Assembly (NCBI RefSeq): GCF_038002345.1
Contig: NZ_JBBOCJ010000001.1
Location: 5,208,001-5,272,000, forward strand
Direction: 5' to 3'
From: Paenibacillus sp. FSL M7-0420
Lineage (GTDB): Bacteria > Bacillota > Bacilli > Paenibacillales > Paenibacillaceae
Length of the DNA stretch: 64,000 bases
In this document: positions 43,811-52,256 of the stretch, one piece after another
Numbering within the stretch: the stretch's first letter is position 1
Layout of the letters: the number at the start of each line of letters is the position of its first letter
The notes under the pieces: generated by a model
What the model saw: only the letters and a program-made list of their open reading frames with translations
Database searches by the model: none
What the model was told of the DNA's origin: nothing
Program-made: the position numbers and the translations under genes

Positions 43811-45742
43811 TCATGAATCTTTGCTATTTTCATAAAGACTATTTTTTAACCTTTTCAGTTCTCGTTTATTTATCTTGTGTTCTCTTTTCTCTTCCTCAAC
43901 ACGATTGTTCCTCTCATGATCCAATGCATATTCTTCAAGCAAGGTATTAAGAGTACTTTCTTTATTGATTTCTACAATTTCCTCAATCAGATCAGGAAAT
44001 TTTTCAGTATTAAATTGAATGGCACGCCCACTCAGTCCTGTTACTGGTTTTGTCACTTTATCATTCGATCTGTATATTAAATTTGCTTCCCTCAACAGCT
44101 TGCCAAGCTTTATAATACCTATAAAGTCTGATCTTTCGGTTTGGAACAGAATATAATCAACAACCTTATCATACACAGACTGCCATACCAAACTTAACGT
44201 TTTTTTATTTCTATCAACGATCCCTAATAATTCGCCTTGTTCCATATAAGGGATATCATTCACGGTAACAGTGATTTCCTTCTGAATAATTAAGGCTTTA
44301 AGGGCATCTAGAAATGTTTGAACGTCCTGGTTTAATGTTGAAACAGCTTGCTGTTTTAACAATTCACAAAATATGTTTTTCGCCTTCTCACCATAAATAG
44401 CATTTTCTTCAGGCGTTATATAGCCCTTCTCTAAACCATATGCCAAGTAAAAATTAAATGAAACCGTCAGATGAGCAAAACTATCTTTTTGTCTGCTATG
44501 CACATTCGGCTCTATTGAGTAGTAATTTCGGTAGTATTCAAAATCTCTACGGTAACTTTCAATGAAATGAGAATTCAACTTCTCACTCATCCACTTCAAA
44601 TAACTAACCACACTTGTTGGCAAAAAGCTACCTTCTTTAAAGCGGTTAAATCTTTCTACCTTCAATGGATCATATGTTGAAGTTTGCTTCTTATCGAATA
44701 AATTGTCCATTTGAACACGTACAACTCTTCCTGCAGTTGATGCTATATCAGCATTGCCCATGGTAATGAATTTTTCGCCAGTAAAAAGCACCATACCTTC
44801 AGGACGAACTGTAAAATTTGAACTCGTTTCCCTATCACCTATATCTCTAATTAGTTTTTCTATTTTTTCATTTGTTAAATCAGCAATCCTTTTTGTTTTT
44901 GAAGTCCCGTAATCATCGTAGATCGAAACACAGTCTCTATTCATAATATTTTTGGTTAAGTCTTTCTTATGATCATATACATGAACAAGCTTGAGACTCT
45001 CAAAGATTTGAGTAAACATCTTAGATAAACTCGTCTTGCCCATCCCCGATTTCCCTTCAATCCACATACTGAATTTAGGAGCTATATCGTTTTGGATTAA
45101 CGGTGATGTTATTACTGAAACCAATACTAGTGAAAAAAGAGCGTGCGTTAGCTTCGGTTCACAAATATTCAGCATGTCCAAGCTTCCTAAAAACGCTTCT
45201 TTTGATGTAATTTCCTCATCAATCTTTAAATTTGATTCCGTTTCTTTTAACCGTATATTCTTATCCGTTTCACCAATTGTTCCTCCACTATGTACATAAA
45301 CCCATTTCTCACCTATGTAATGCCAACCTGATCTTTCAACATCAAATACATCAATCAATTCTTTACTTTGAGATCTTAAGATGAATTTCTTAAATAACTG
45401 ATATCCCTTGGTTCCGCTCATATTAAACATACCTAATGGGATCTGATTGCTCAACCAGCTCTTAGTTGCTATGTCCTTATTCAGTACTTCTATTTCAGGC
45501 AAAATTGTAGTTTTTTGACCATCAAATATCAGTCCCGTAAAAAGATACGAGCCTATTTTCCCATCTACATTTTTGACCGTCCCCTTTGGAATAAGACTAA
45601 AGTTTGCTATCGCCTTCAGCTTCTTACTTTGGATAATGCAAAATTCCCCGTTTTCATTTAAATCAAATTCATTATCAGAATATTTGCTTTTAAATTCCTC
45701 TATTAATTCCTTTACAGAAAGATCGTCCAGTTCTCTCTTCAT
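43811..45742 (-). CDS. DUF927-like ATPase/helicase
   Basis: 643 residues from the ATG at 45742 (AAAAGGGG eight bases upstream; the TTG at 45748 is too close to it). A beta-rich N-terminus, then FSMWIEGKSGMGKTSLSKM (Walker A), VSIYDDYGTSK (Walker B region) and a sensor NADIASTAGRVVRV. The layout matches DUF927 proteins of mobile elements, which act as replicative helicases. The C-terminus is a charged coiled coil. It would serve element replication together with the broken initiator gene. Confidence 0.65.
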   Translation of the reverse strand: MKRELDDLSVKELIEEFKSKYSDNEFDLNENGEFCIIQSKKLKAIANFSLIPKGTVKNVDGKIGSYLFTGLIFDGQKTTILPEIEVLNKDIATKSWLSNQIPLGMFNMSGTKGYQLFKKFILRSQSKELIDVFDVERSGWHYIGEKWVYVHSGGTIGETDKNIRLKETESNLKIDEEITSKEAFLGSLDMLNICEPKLTHALFSLVLVSVITSPLIQNDIAPKFSMWIEGKSGMGKTSLSKMFTQIFESLKLVHVYDHKKDLTKNIMNRDCVSIYDDYGTSKTKRIADLTNEKIEKLIRDIGDRETSSNFTVRPEGMVLFTGEKFITMGNADIASTAGRVVRVQMDNLFDKKQTSTYDPLKVERFNRFKEGSFLPTSVVSYLKWMSEKLNSHFIESYRRDFEYYRNYYSIEPNVHSRQKDSFAHLTVSFNFYLAYGLEKGYITPEENAIYGEKAKNIFCELLKQQAVSTLNQDVQTFLDALKALIIQKEITVTVNDIPYMEQGELLGIVDRNKKTLSLVWQSVYDKVVDYILFQTERSDFIGIIKLGKLLREANLIYRSNDKVTKPVTGLSGRAIQFNTEKFPDLIEEIVEINKESTLNTLLEEYALDHERNNRVEEEKREHKINKRELKRLKNSLYENSKDS

Positions 45743-45763
45743 ACACAAAACCCCTTTTCATTT

Positions 45764-45819
45764 AAAAAGTGATAGTGTGATGAATTTTCTTCAATATCCA
45801 TCACACTATCACACTTTTT
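45764..45819 (-). promoter_or_regulatory. Long hairpin upstream of the DUF927-like gene
   Basis: GTGATAGTGTGATG pairs with CATCACACTATCAC around a 16-base loop. On the minus strand the stem ends in CACTTTTT, a terminator-like form, 15 bases before the ribosome site. It overlaps the stop of the small upstream ORF. It looks like an attenuator or repressor site. Confidence 0.6.
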
Positions 45820-45985
45820 CATTCAATAACTCTAATTCCACCTTTATTTTGTGTTTTAAAAATTGTCTTAGTAAGAAATAATTTTCCCTCATACATTGAA
45901 ATAATCGAATAAGATTTACCTCTGCATAATTGGGATTTTGGATAAACATATTTTCACTATAACTTGATATGTTTTTGAAGTCCAT
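45809..45985 (-). CDS. Small hypothetical protein upstream of the DUF927-like gene
   Basis: 58 residues from the ATG at 45985 (MDFKNISSYSENMFIQNPNYAEVNLIRLFQCMREN...), helical and charged. No ribosome site stands out and no family is recognised. Its 3' end lies in the hairpin at 45764-45819, so it could be a leader peptide for that hairpin. Confidence 0.4.
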   Translation of the reverse strand: MDFKNISSYSENMFIQNPNYAEVNLIRLFQCMRENYFLLRQFLKHKIKVELELLNEKV

Positions 45986-46131
45986 GACATACAGACAATA
46001 ACCGAGAAAGGTGCAGAACAACAACGAAAGGCATGAACAAATAACATAAGGTACGGGATAACGGTTTCAGAACCGTAGTGTCGAAACTGACAAATATATA
46101 TTATTACCACGAACAGGAGTTGATTGCATTG

Positions 46132-46332
46132 ATGCTACAAGATTATCCAGAAGTTATTACAGTTGAAGAGCTTTTAGACATATTGTTAATTGGCAGAAAC
46201 TCTGCCTACAGACTACTGAAATCTGGCGAAATTAGGTCGATAAAAATTGGACATACGTACAGAATTCCTATACTAAGTGTTAAAGAATTTATTCTAAGCA
46301 AAGCAAGTCTAGACCTATCGAAATACATGTAA
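46132..46332 (+). CDS. xis-like: Excisionase-like helix-turn-helix protein
   Basis: 66 residues, MerR-like winged helix of the excisionase type (TVEELLDILLIGRNSAYRLLKSGEIRSIKIGHTYRIPILSVKEFI). AGGAG lies upstream. It precedes the integrase by 80 bases in the same direction, the usual xis-int order. Confidence 0.8.
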   Translation: MLQDYPEVITVEELLDILLIGRNSAYRLLKSGEIRSIKIGHTYRIPILSVKEFILSKASLDLSKYM

Positions 46333-46412
46333 TCAAATAGCAGTTTCGCAGGCAGGGGCAATCACGCTCCTGTCTTTTTCATATTCAATAAAATCATTGG
46401 AGGTCGAAGCAC

Positions 46413-47582
46413 ATGAAAGGCAGCTTACGTAAACGCAATCAATACTGGTACATCATTGTCGAAACAAAAGACGAATCCGGGAAACGGAAGCAAAAGTGGA
46501 TTAATACCAAATGCGAGAAGAAATCAGATGCAGAAAAGTTTCTACGAGAAACTCTTACGAAGATGGACAATAACAGTTTTGTCCTTCCACAGCGAAAACT
46601 CAAATTCACTGAATTTATGCTAGATTGGCTTAATAATGTTATTAAAAACGAGGTCGAGGAAACGACTTGGGAGGGTTATGAGATGATTGTAACAAAGCAT
46701 ATCATCCCATATTTCATGAGTAAGAATGATATACCCCTACAAGAATTACAACCCATGCATCTGCAAAAATATTATGAGACAAAGTATCAAGATGATCCAT
46801 CAACTGGAAAAAAAAGATTATCCGCTAAAACACTACGAAGACACCACGCTAATATCAGGAGTGCATTAAAATTCGCATTACGAATGGAGTTAATTCCCTT
46901 TAATCCCGCAGATCGAATCGTACTTCCAAAGCAGGAGAAGTTCAACGCTAGCTATTACACTGTCGAACAGCTCGAAAAGCTATTTGAGGTTTGTTTGGGT
47001 ACACCGATAGAATCGGCAGTCTATCTCGCGGCTCACTATGGGCTTCGCCGTTCCGAGGTGCTTGGGCTAAAGTGGGATTGCATCGATTTTGAAGAAAAGA
47101 CAATCTCAATTCGAGAAGTTCGTGTAAAGATCGGCAAAAATGTTGTCATAAAGAAACCTAAAAGCGAAAGCAGCCAGCGCACTTTGCCTTTAATGGAAAA
47201 ACTTGAGGATTACTTGTTACATCTAAAGAAACAACGGAAGAAATACAAACAGCAATACGGCAAAGATTACGTCAATAGCGGTCTTGTTTGCTGCTGGCCT
47301 GATGGCAGTCCTATGAAGACAGAATACCTGAACCACAAATTCAAGGACATACTCGCAAAGAATGAATTGCCACACATCAGATTCCACGATCTCAGGCACT
47401 CAACAGCCAGTTATTTGATTAAGCATGGAGTAAGCCTGAAAGAAATCCAGGTGTGGCTGGGGCATTCTACCATCAGCATTACAGCCAATACCTATACGCA
47501 CATCGACATGGAGACTAAAAAAGATACAGCACAAAAGATCAACGATCTATTTTCCAAAAATACAAAGGAAGCAGCTCAATGA
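46413..47582 (+). CDS. int: Tyrosine integrase of element B
   Basis: 389 residues, intact. An arm-binding AP2-like N-terminus (~1-60), SAM-like core-binding domain (~62-165) and catalytic domain with Arg212 (GLRRSEV), HDLRH at 325-329, His351 (LGHST) and nucleophile Tyr361 (NTYTHI). GGAGG precedes the ATG. It lies beside the intact tRNA-Leu and would recombine the 60-bp att repeats; the GTTAGCAAA pairs are the likely arm sites. Confidence 0.95.
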   Translation: MKGSLRKRNQYWYIIVETKDESGKRKQKWINTKCEKKSDAEKFLRETLTKMDNNSFVLPQRKLKFTEFMLDWLNNVIKNEVEETTWEGYEMIVTKHIIPYFMSKNDIPLQELQPMHLQKYYETKYQDDPSTGKKRLSAKTLRRHHANIRSALKFALRMELIPFNPADRIVLPKQEKFNASYYTVEQLEKLFEVCLGTPIESAVYLAAHYGLRRSEVLGLKWDCIDFEEKTISIREVRVKIGKNVVIKKPKSESSQRTLPLMEKLEDYLLHLKKQRKKYKQQYGKDYVNSGLVCCWPDGSPMKTEYLNHKFKDILAKNELPHIRFHDLRHSTASYLIKHGVSLKEIQVWLGHSTISITANTYTHIDMETKKDTAQKINDLFSKNTKEAAQ

Positions 47583-47734
47583 AGTACAAAGCCTGGAGAG
47601 CTTTAGATAATGAGGCGATCAATTCTGCGCTGCTGGACATAGCCACGCTCCATGTAAAACTTGCTTTGGAGTACTGCGACAAGATACTTTACCTTGTCGT
47701 AAAGAAGTCATCAGAGCAGAAATCCAGCGATTGA
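47579..47734 (+). CDS. Small ORF overlapping the integrase stop
   Basis: 51 residues, MKYKAWRALDNEAINSALLD..., with ATGA overlap to the integrase. After ~36 codons the reading seems to shift frame, since another frame gives LPCRKEVIRAEIQRLRMERDKFHKRRL. Possibly a small gene broken by one indel. Confidence 0.35.
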   Translation: MKYKAWRALDNEAINSALLDIATLHVKLALEYCDKILYLVVKKSSEQKSSD

Positions 47735-47856
47735 GAATGGAGCGTGACAAATTCCACAAACGCAGACTCTGAACTAGAACAGCTCATCGTGAAGTCGGTC
47801 CAAGCATCATTCTGAACGTATCGGAAACCTCGAATCTACACCAAAAAAGAGGCACC

Positions 47857-47876
47857 GTTAGCAAAATGTTAGCAAA
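47857..47876. repeat. Putative integrase arm-type sites, right end
   Basis: Two direct GTTAGCAAA units separated by two bases, 55 bases inside the right att core, matching the pair at 29341-29361. Confidence 0.6.
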
Positions 47877-47887
47877 CCACCTTAAAA

Positions 47888-47929
47888 ACAAACAAGGGTT
47901 CCAGCTCTAATGAGCTGAAACCCTTGTTG
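47888..47929 (-). terminator. Terminator of tRNA-Leu
   Basis: AACAAGGGTT pairs with AACCCTTGTT with inner CAGCTC/GAGCTG; followed by TTTGTTTTTAAGG on the minus strand, seven bases after the tRNA 3' end. It lies within element B, replacing the original terminator now at 16091. Confidence 0.85.
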
Positions 47930-47931
47930 CT

Positions 47932-47991
47932 GTAGTGCCGAGGACGGGGGTCGAACCCGTACGAAGGTCACCCTTCGCAGGATTTTAAGTC
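47932..47991. repeat. 60-bp att direct repeat, right copy (inside tRNA-Leu)
   Basis: Identical to 29152-29211. It covers the tRNA-Leu sequence from the anticodon arm to the 3' end. Confidence 0.9.
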
Positions 47992-48021
47992 CTGTGCGTC
48001 TGCCTGTTCCGCCACCCCGGC
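47936..48021 (-). tRNA. tRNA-Leu (anticodon UAA)
   Basis: 86 nt: acceptor GCCGGGG/CCTCGGC, long variable arm CGAAGG-GTGA-CCTTCG, anticodon loop CTTAAAA giving UAA, T-arm GGGTTCGACCCCC. CCA is not encoded. Its 3' half is the attachment site for two tandem elements. Confidence 0.95.
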
Positions 48022-48116
48022 ATGTTGTGTGTGCGTTATACGCGACAAGAAATATAATATCACGTATCTGGAGGATACGCAATTGCTTTTTCCAATATTT
48101 CTGCATAAGCAGCAAA

Positions 48117-48147
48117 TAGCCCGTTCAGTCGAGACTGACACGGGCTT
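48117..48147. terminator. Intrinsic terminator
   Basis: AGCCCGT with ACGGGCT and inner TCAGTC/GACTGA; it can end the leftward WGxxG-type gene. Confidence 0.7.
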
Positions 48148-48200
48148 TAGTGCTTGGCGCTGCTGTTCCTTATTTGCAGAACTGCGGTGCCCCGCTCAGA

Positions 48201-48677
48201 CTAGTGGCGGTCACGCTCACCGGTTCTGCTGCGCATGCCAGCCAGACCCAGGAGGCCGAGCAGACCGAGCCAGCCCCAGTTGGAGGAGCGGTTGTCGTTG
48301 TTGGCTGTGGTGGTTGTGCTCTGTGCCCGGTAGCGGCCCGTTGTGTTATTGTTGGACAACGGGGAGACGGAGCTGTTGTCGCCGGTACGGATTTTGTCCT
48401 TCATGATGGATTCGGTCTTGTGCATGGAATCTCTGGTCTCATTCATCATGGTGTTGCCCCGGCTGTCCATCATCCGGTCATCCAGATTGCCCATATTCCC
48501 CATGTTGCCCATCCGGCCGTCAGTAGTTGTGCTGTGCATGCCCGGAGCGGTGGTGCTCATAACGCCCGGAATCGTAGTGGTCATACCGCCCGGCGCTGCT
48601 GCGGAGATGTCACCTGCTCCGAGCAGACTCATGGACAGGACCGTACCGCAGGCAAGACTTGTGATCAGCTTGTTCAA
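48201..48677 (-). CDS. Secreted protein with C-terminal WGxxG-type segment
   Basis: 158 residues from a TTG start with GGGGG upstream. Signal peptide (cleavage after ISA), a low-complexity Thr/Met/Asn/Gly middle and a C-terminal tripartite signal NWGWLGLLGLLGLAGMRSRTGERDRH: Trp-Gly motif, hydrophobic stretch and basic tail. The WGxxGWGxxG-type proteins are surface proteins of Firmicutes with unknown sorting. Function unknown. Confidence 0.65.
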   Translation of the reverse strand: MNKLITSLACGTVLSMSLLGAGDISAAAPGGMTTTIPGVMSTTAPGMHSTTTDGRMGNMGNMGNLDDRMMDSRGNTMMNETRDSMHKTESIMKDKIRTGDNSSVSPLSNNNTTGRYRAQSTTTTANNDNRSSNWGWLGLLGLLGLAGMRSRTGERDRH

Positions 48678-48752
48678 AATGTTGTGCCCCCTTCATGGAT
48701 GTGGTTAATCGCTGATAATTTCCCCATCCGGCACAGCATCTATGCAGAGAAG

Positions 48753-49439
48753 TTATTCCTTCACAATGTTCACGGTCTTGCTGGACGCATTATACGTGAC
48801 CTTGGCTCCAAGCGCTTCCGCAATCGCACGTACAGGCGCATAGGTAACCGCATCGTCCATGACGCCGGTCGTCAGCTTCTTACCGTTGAGCGTAATATTT
48901 ACCGGGATATCCTTGTTCACCTCTGGCTCACCTCCGGTTATACGGCTTAGTGCGGCTGCACTCTGCTGGGCAGTAGGCCGCCGGCCTGCCTTCAGGTCCT
49001 GGATGGTAAGGCCGAAGCTCATCTGCAGATGGGCGTAATCCTTGAAGGAGGTCCAGTCCCCGCCCCATTCGAACCCCAGCTTCTTCCCCTCCTGTACCAC
49101 CTCTTGCCAGTCTGCCACCTTGTCGCCATCCCCGTCACGATTCATATCCCAGGACACATTCCTGCCATCCGGCAGCAGCAGCGCGAAGTCTATCGCGAGG
49201 CCGTAATTATGGAAGCTGTCGCCTCCCCGGGCATTCGTTACAATGTCGCCCTTCTTGGTTCTCCCTTGAGCATATAGCTCATTCTGCTGCGCTATCGTGC
49301 GCATGCCCTGCGTAATGAGGATCTGCACCCCCCGGTTATAGCTCCGTCTAATCAGCTCGTTCGCCCCGGCCAGTACGGCCGGATGCAGCTTCGCCAGCCT
49401 TGCGGCCGACTTCTGCTTGACCTGCTCCAAAGTAAGCAT
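48753..49439 (-). CDS. M15 family peptidoglycan peptidase with stalk domain
   Basis: 228 residues. Residues ~20-165 form a M15 endopeptidase of the phage-lysin type: GMRTIAQQNELYAQGR, SFHNYGLAIDF with zinc ligands His77 and Asp84, and HLQM. The C-terminal ~45 residues are a copper-amine-oxidase N-like domain (DDAVTYAPVRAIAEALGAKVTYN). No signal peptide. It cleaves L-Ala-D-Glu or D-Ala bonds in the wall; export would be by lysis or an unknown route. Confidence 0.85.
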   Translation of the reverse strand: MLTLEQVKQKSAARLAKLHPAVLAGANELIRRSYNRGVQILITQGMRTIAQQNELYAQGRTKKGDIVTNARGGDSFHNYGLAIDFALLLPDGRNVSWDMNRDGDGDKVADWQEVVQEGKKLGFEWGGDWTSFKDYAHLQMSFGLTIQDLKAGRRPTAQQSAAALSRITGGEPEVNKDIPVNITLNGKKLTTGVMDDAVTYAPVRAIAEALGAKVTYNASSKTVNIVKE

Positions 49440-49617
49440 CTACTCACCCCCTGGTATAGTATATGCCCGCTTTGGCCGGGCGGTTTACGCCGATGACCAT
49501 TTTTTTCGCAAAATGAGCTGTGCAGCACCTGATCTCCCCGGATGAACTGTGTGCCTACAGGCCAGAATAAGAATGCAGACCGCAAGTCAGGTCATTCTAA
49601 CGGAAAGGGGGATGAAC

Positions 49618-49779
49618 ATGGAGATATACAGCGACAGCTACAGAATAGCCCCGCTTAGCGACCAGGAGGATGTGGTGGAGGTAATCCGCCAGGCGGAGTC
49701 GGAAATTGCCCGGATGACCGGGAACCCGGAGGTCACGCTGATTGCCTATGAGAAGACGGGCACCGCGGCAGGTAAATGA
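49618..49779 (+). CDS. Small hypothetical protein
   Basis: 53 residues from the ATG at 49618 with AAAGGGGG six bases upstream: MEIYSDSYRIAPLSDQEDVVEVIRQAESEIARMTGNPEVTLIAYEKTGTAAGK. Common type in Paenibacillus genomes; no function known. Confidence 0.65.
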   Translation: MEIYSDSYRIAPLSDQEDVVEVIRQAESEIARMTGNPEVTLIAYEKTGTAAGK

Positions 49780-49819
49780 AGCTTGGACCCGTGCTGATTC
49801 CAGGCAGAACGGTTATCTT

Positions 49820-50155
49820 TTAGACAATATAAGCCTCCACAATGTCATCTACCAGCAGCCACTTCCATTCCTCCGCCCACCGCAGCTTGAATTCACGCGA
49901 GTGGGTGTGAATGGAGGTCACGAACCCGCTCAGCTTCCTCTGCTCCAGAGGACCATACAGCACCAGCGTAACCCGCACATGACTCCGCAGCGATAAGGCC
50001 AGCGTATGCTCAATCTCCTCCAGCTTCTGCTCGTCCAGCACCGGCTTCAGGCTATGCCAGGTCTCCCGTTCGTCCCTCCTGATCCCGCCCTTATGCTCCG
50101 TCAACATGATCCGGCTGCTCTCCCGCAGACCGCCCGCTTCAAGCTTCTTGCCCAT
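49820..50155 (-). CDS. YolD-like family protein
   Basis: 111 residues: SSRIMLTEHKGGIRRDE, then RVTLVLYGPLEQRKLSGFVTSI and a WLLVDDIVEAYI end, characteristic of YolD-like proteins, which often lie beside Y-family polymerases. None is in this window. Confidence 0.85.
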   Translation of the reverse strand: MGKKLEAGGLRESSRIMLTEHKGGIRRDERETWHSLKPVLDEQKLEEIEHTLALSLRSHVRVTLVLYGPLEQRKLSGFVTSIHTHSREFKLRWAEEWKWLLVDDIVEAYIV

Positions 50156-50421
50156 TGCTATTCCCCCACTCTGTTGTTTATAACCCGGACTACATCATCT
50201 TGCCGCCCACAAACCGAACGCATGTTTGTATTATATCTGCGATCCATCTTGTTAGGCAAGCAGAAATTAATGTCAGGCCAAGGACGCTGAAGGAGAGCTT
50301 CAGCTAATCATAATACAGGGTTGAACTAGCACCACACCTGCATGAAAACAGCCATCCCGTGGTTCTAGTATTTTAGCTAATCTGATGCCATCATTAGGGT
50401 AATGGGGTAGAAAGGACGGAG

Positions 50422-50856
50422 ATGAAATTTATGATTAGAGCTGCAAATGTGGAGGATCGGGAGGATATTTCCAGACTATTAACGCAATTAGGTTACCCGG
50501 ATACCGAGCTTTTTATGAAAGAGAATATAGAAAGACTGCTTGCTGACCCCAATGAGGAGTTAAAGGTCTATGAAGCGGAAGGATGTGTTATCGCCTGTCT
50601 TTCCCTGCATTATATCCCGCAGCTGGGCATGAGAGGAGATATCGCCTCCATTAGTTATCTGGTTGTGGATTCCTCAGTTAGAGGGAAGGGAATCGGACAG
50701 GAATTAGTGGAATTCGCCTCAGCTTCCGCCCGCCGAAGAGGATGTGCCAGTATCCAGGTTCATTGCCATGCCAGAAGAATAGAGGCTCATACATTTTATG
50801 AAAGACAAGGTTTCAGGGAGGCCCCTAAGTACTTCTCAAGAAGGTTGGACCAATAA
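50422..50856 (+). CDS. GNAT family N-acetyltransferase
   Basis: 144 residues with the acetyl-CoA motif VDSSVRGKGIGQELVEFA and the FYERQGF end motif. The substrate is unknown. Confidence 0.88.
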   Translation: MKFMIRAANVEDREDISRLLTQLGYPDTELFMKENIERLLADPNEELKVYEAEGCVIACLSLHYIPQLGMRGDIASISYLVVDSSVRGKGIGQELVEFASASARRRGCASIQVHCHARRIEAHTFYERQGFREAPKYFSRRLDQ

Positions 50857-50872
50857 TTCAATCCACAGCAAA

Positions 50873-50904
50873 AAGACGCCTACAGTAATGCTGTACAGCG
50901 TCTT
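50873..50904. terminator. Bidirectional intrinsic terminator
   Basis: AAGACGC with GCGTCTT and inner ACAG/CTGT. It separates the convergent GNAT and lipoprotein genes. Confidence 0.7.
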
Positions 50905-50943
50905 CATCCGAACCCTTTGGCGTATAACAAGTCTTGTCTCTGC

Positions 50944-51546
50944 TTATTTCACTGACGAAGTCCCTGCGCTTCCAGCACCCGGTTCCTGCTTGGCATCTGT
51001 GCCTGCATCTGACACGGTTCCCGGTACGGCTTGCTCCGGTTCAATCAGTCCTGCGGCTTCTCTGGCTTCATTCAGCTTGGAGATGCCGTAGAGCATCGCT
51101 ATGTCCGCCTGCTCATTCATCGTGTTGAATTCCTCAGCGGTCACATCGGGCGATACTGCGCCCTTGGAAGCCTTCTCCTTGATCTGATAGGCACTCTGAA
51201 AAGCAATCACAGAATCTCTAAGCAGCTTCTCGATCGTATCCGGCAGGCCACCCGCAATCTTGATATCGTTCACATGATCTGCAAGCTGAGATGCGGTATC
51301 CTGGAAGCTGTCCACAGCCTTCTGGAATTCTTTGTCTGTCGCTTGTCCGGTGGAATAAGAGGTTAGCGTGGTGTTGAAGTTCTCAAGCGAGGATTTGCCC
51401 ATTTCGTCGAATTTCGACATTTCATTGTAAAAGCTCTGTACCGTCTCCTGTACCTCTTCCGGGGATGCCGGTTCAGCACTGTTATTGCCGCAGGCACTGA
51501 GGATCATGACGGCCATTAGCAGTCCTGCAAGTAAAGCTTGTCTCAT
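50944..51546 (-). CDS. Putative lipoprotein
   Basis: 200 residues from the ATG at 51546 (GGAGG upstream). Lipobox LSAC with Cys19, then a helical acidic domain and an Ala/Gly/Ser-rich tail. Membrane-anchored outside the cell; function unknown. Confidence 0.75.
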   Translation of the reverse strand: MRQALLAGLLMAVMILSACGNNSAEPASPEEVQETVQSFYNEMSKFDEMGKSSLENFNTTLTSYSTGQATDKEFQKAVDSFQDTASQLADHVNDIKIAGGLPDTIEKLLRDSVIAFQSAYQIKEKASKGAVSPDVTAEEFNTMNEQADIAMLYGISKLNEAREAAGLIEPEQAVPGTVSDAGTDAKQEPGAGSAGTSSVK

Positions 51547-51747
51547 AGTTAATATCCCTCCACTTAACAGAATAATATCGATTTTTGTTAAGTGCAAATG
51601 AAATTAATGTAAAATTCGGCGTAATGAAACATATGTCAGCAGATAAGCGTATTCATAGGGAGAAACGGCGGTCAATAACCCGTTGATGACTGGCAATTCC
51701 TGTTATACTATAATGAATTTATCCGTTCAAGGAGAGGAAGATCTATC

Positions 51748-52239
51748 ATGGCTTATTGCACAGCATGTGGTGCGGAATACAAGCAAGGTGCCAAATTCTG
51801 CGGGGAATGCGGGGCAGGCACAGAAGAGGCCGGTTCTTCGGCAGCAGCACGGCGTCCGGCGGCTGGCCATAGCTCCGGTCCCGAGCAAGAATTATGGCAG
51901 GGCAAGCCTGCCGGCATCTCCGACCGTCTCAAGGGGCTGATCGGACTGAATACCACCAAGTATACGATTACGTCCCAGCGGATTATGGTGAAGAGCGGAC
52001 TGATCGGCAAGGATGTCGAAGAAATTGAGCTGCTGCGGGTCAACGATTTCTCCGTCACCCAGTCGGTTATGCAGCGCATGCTGGGCATCGGGACGCTGAT
52101 CATTTTGTCGGATGATGCTTCATCTCCGCAGCTACCCTTCAATAGAATCCGTAAGGTTCAATCTGTCAAGGATATCCTGCGCCAAGCCGTCCGTGACGAG
52201 AAAATCGCCAACAACATCAGCTACCGCGAGCATATCTGA
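51748..52239 (+). CDS. Zinc-ribbon and bacterial PH domain protein
   Basis: 163 residues: CTACGAEYKQGAKFCGECG zinc ribbon at 4-22, a short linker, then a bPH_2 domain (TKYTITSQRIMVKSGLIGKDVEEIELLRVNDFSVTQSVMQRMLGIGTLIILS). Function unknown. GGAGAGG precedes the ATG. Confidence 0.8.
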   Translation: MAYCTACGAEYKQGAKFCGECGAGTEEAGSSAAARRPAAGHSSGPEQELWQGKPAGISDRLKGLIGLNTTKYTITSQRIMVKSGLIGKDVEEIELLRVNDFSVTQSVMQRMLGIGTLIILSDDASSPQLPFNRIRKVQSVKDILRQAVRDEKIANNISYREHI

Positions 52240-52256
52240 CGCTTCGTTACTCTTTG

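Larger units (their letters stand above)
29152..47991. mobile_element. Element B: AT-rich integrative element in tRNA-Leu with defence cargo
   Basis: About 18.8 kb bounded by 60-bp identical repeats, visibly more AT-rich than both flanks. The right end carries integrase and xis; a DUF927-like ATPase and a replication-like gene broken by an IS follow; the left two thirds is cargo. No capsid, terminase, relaxase or conjugation gene is visible, so it resembles a phage satellite or integrative mobilizable element. Paired GTTAGCAAA sites lie just inside both ends. Confidence 0.85.

Noticed and set aside
47882..48115. 77-codon ORF across the tRNA-Leu gene
   Set aside because: It is a translation of the tRNA and its terminator.
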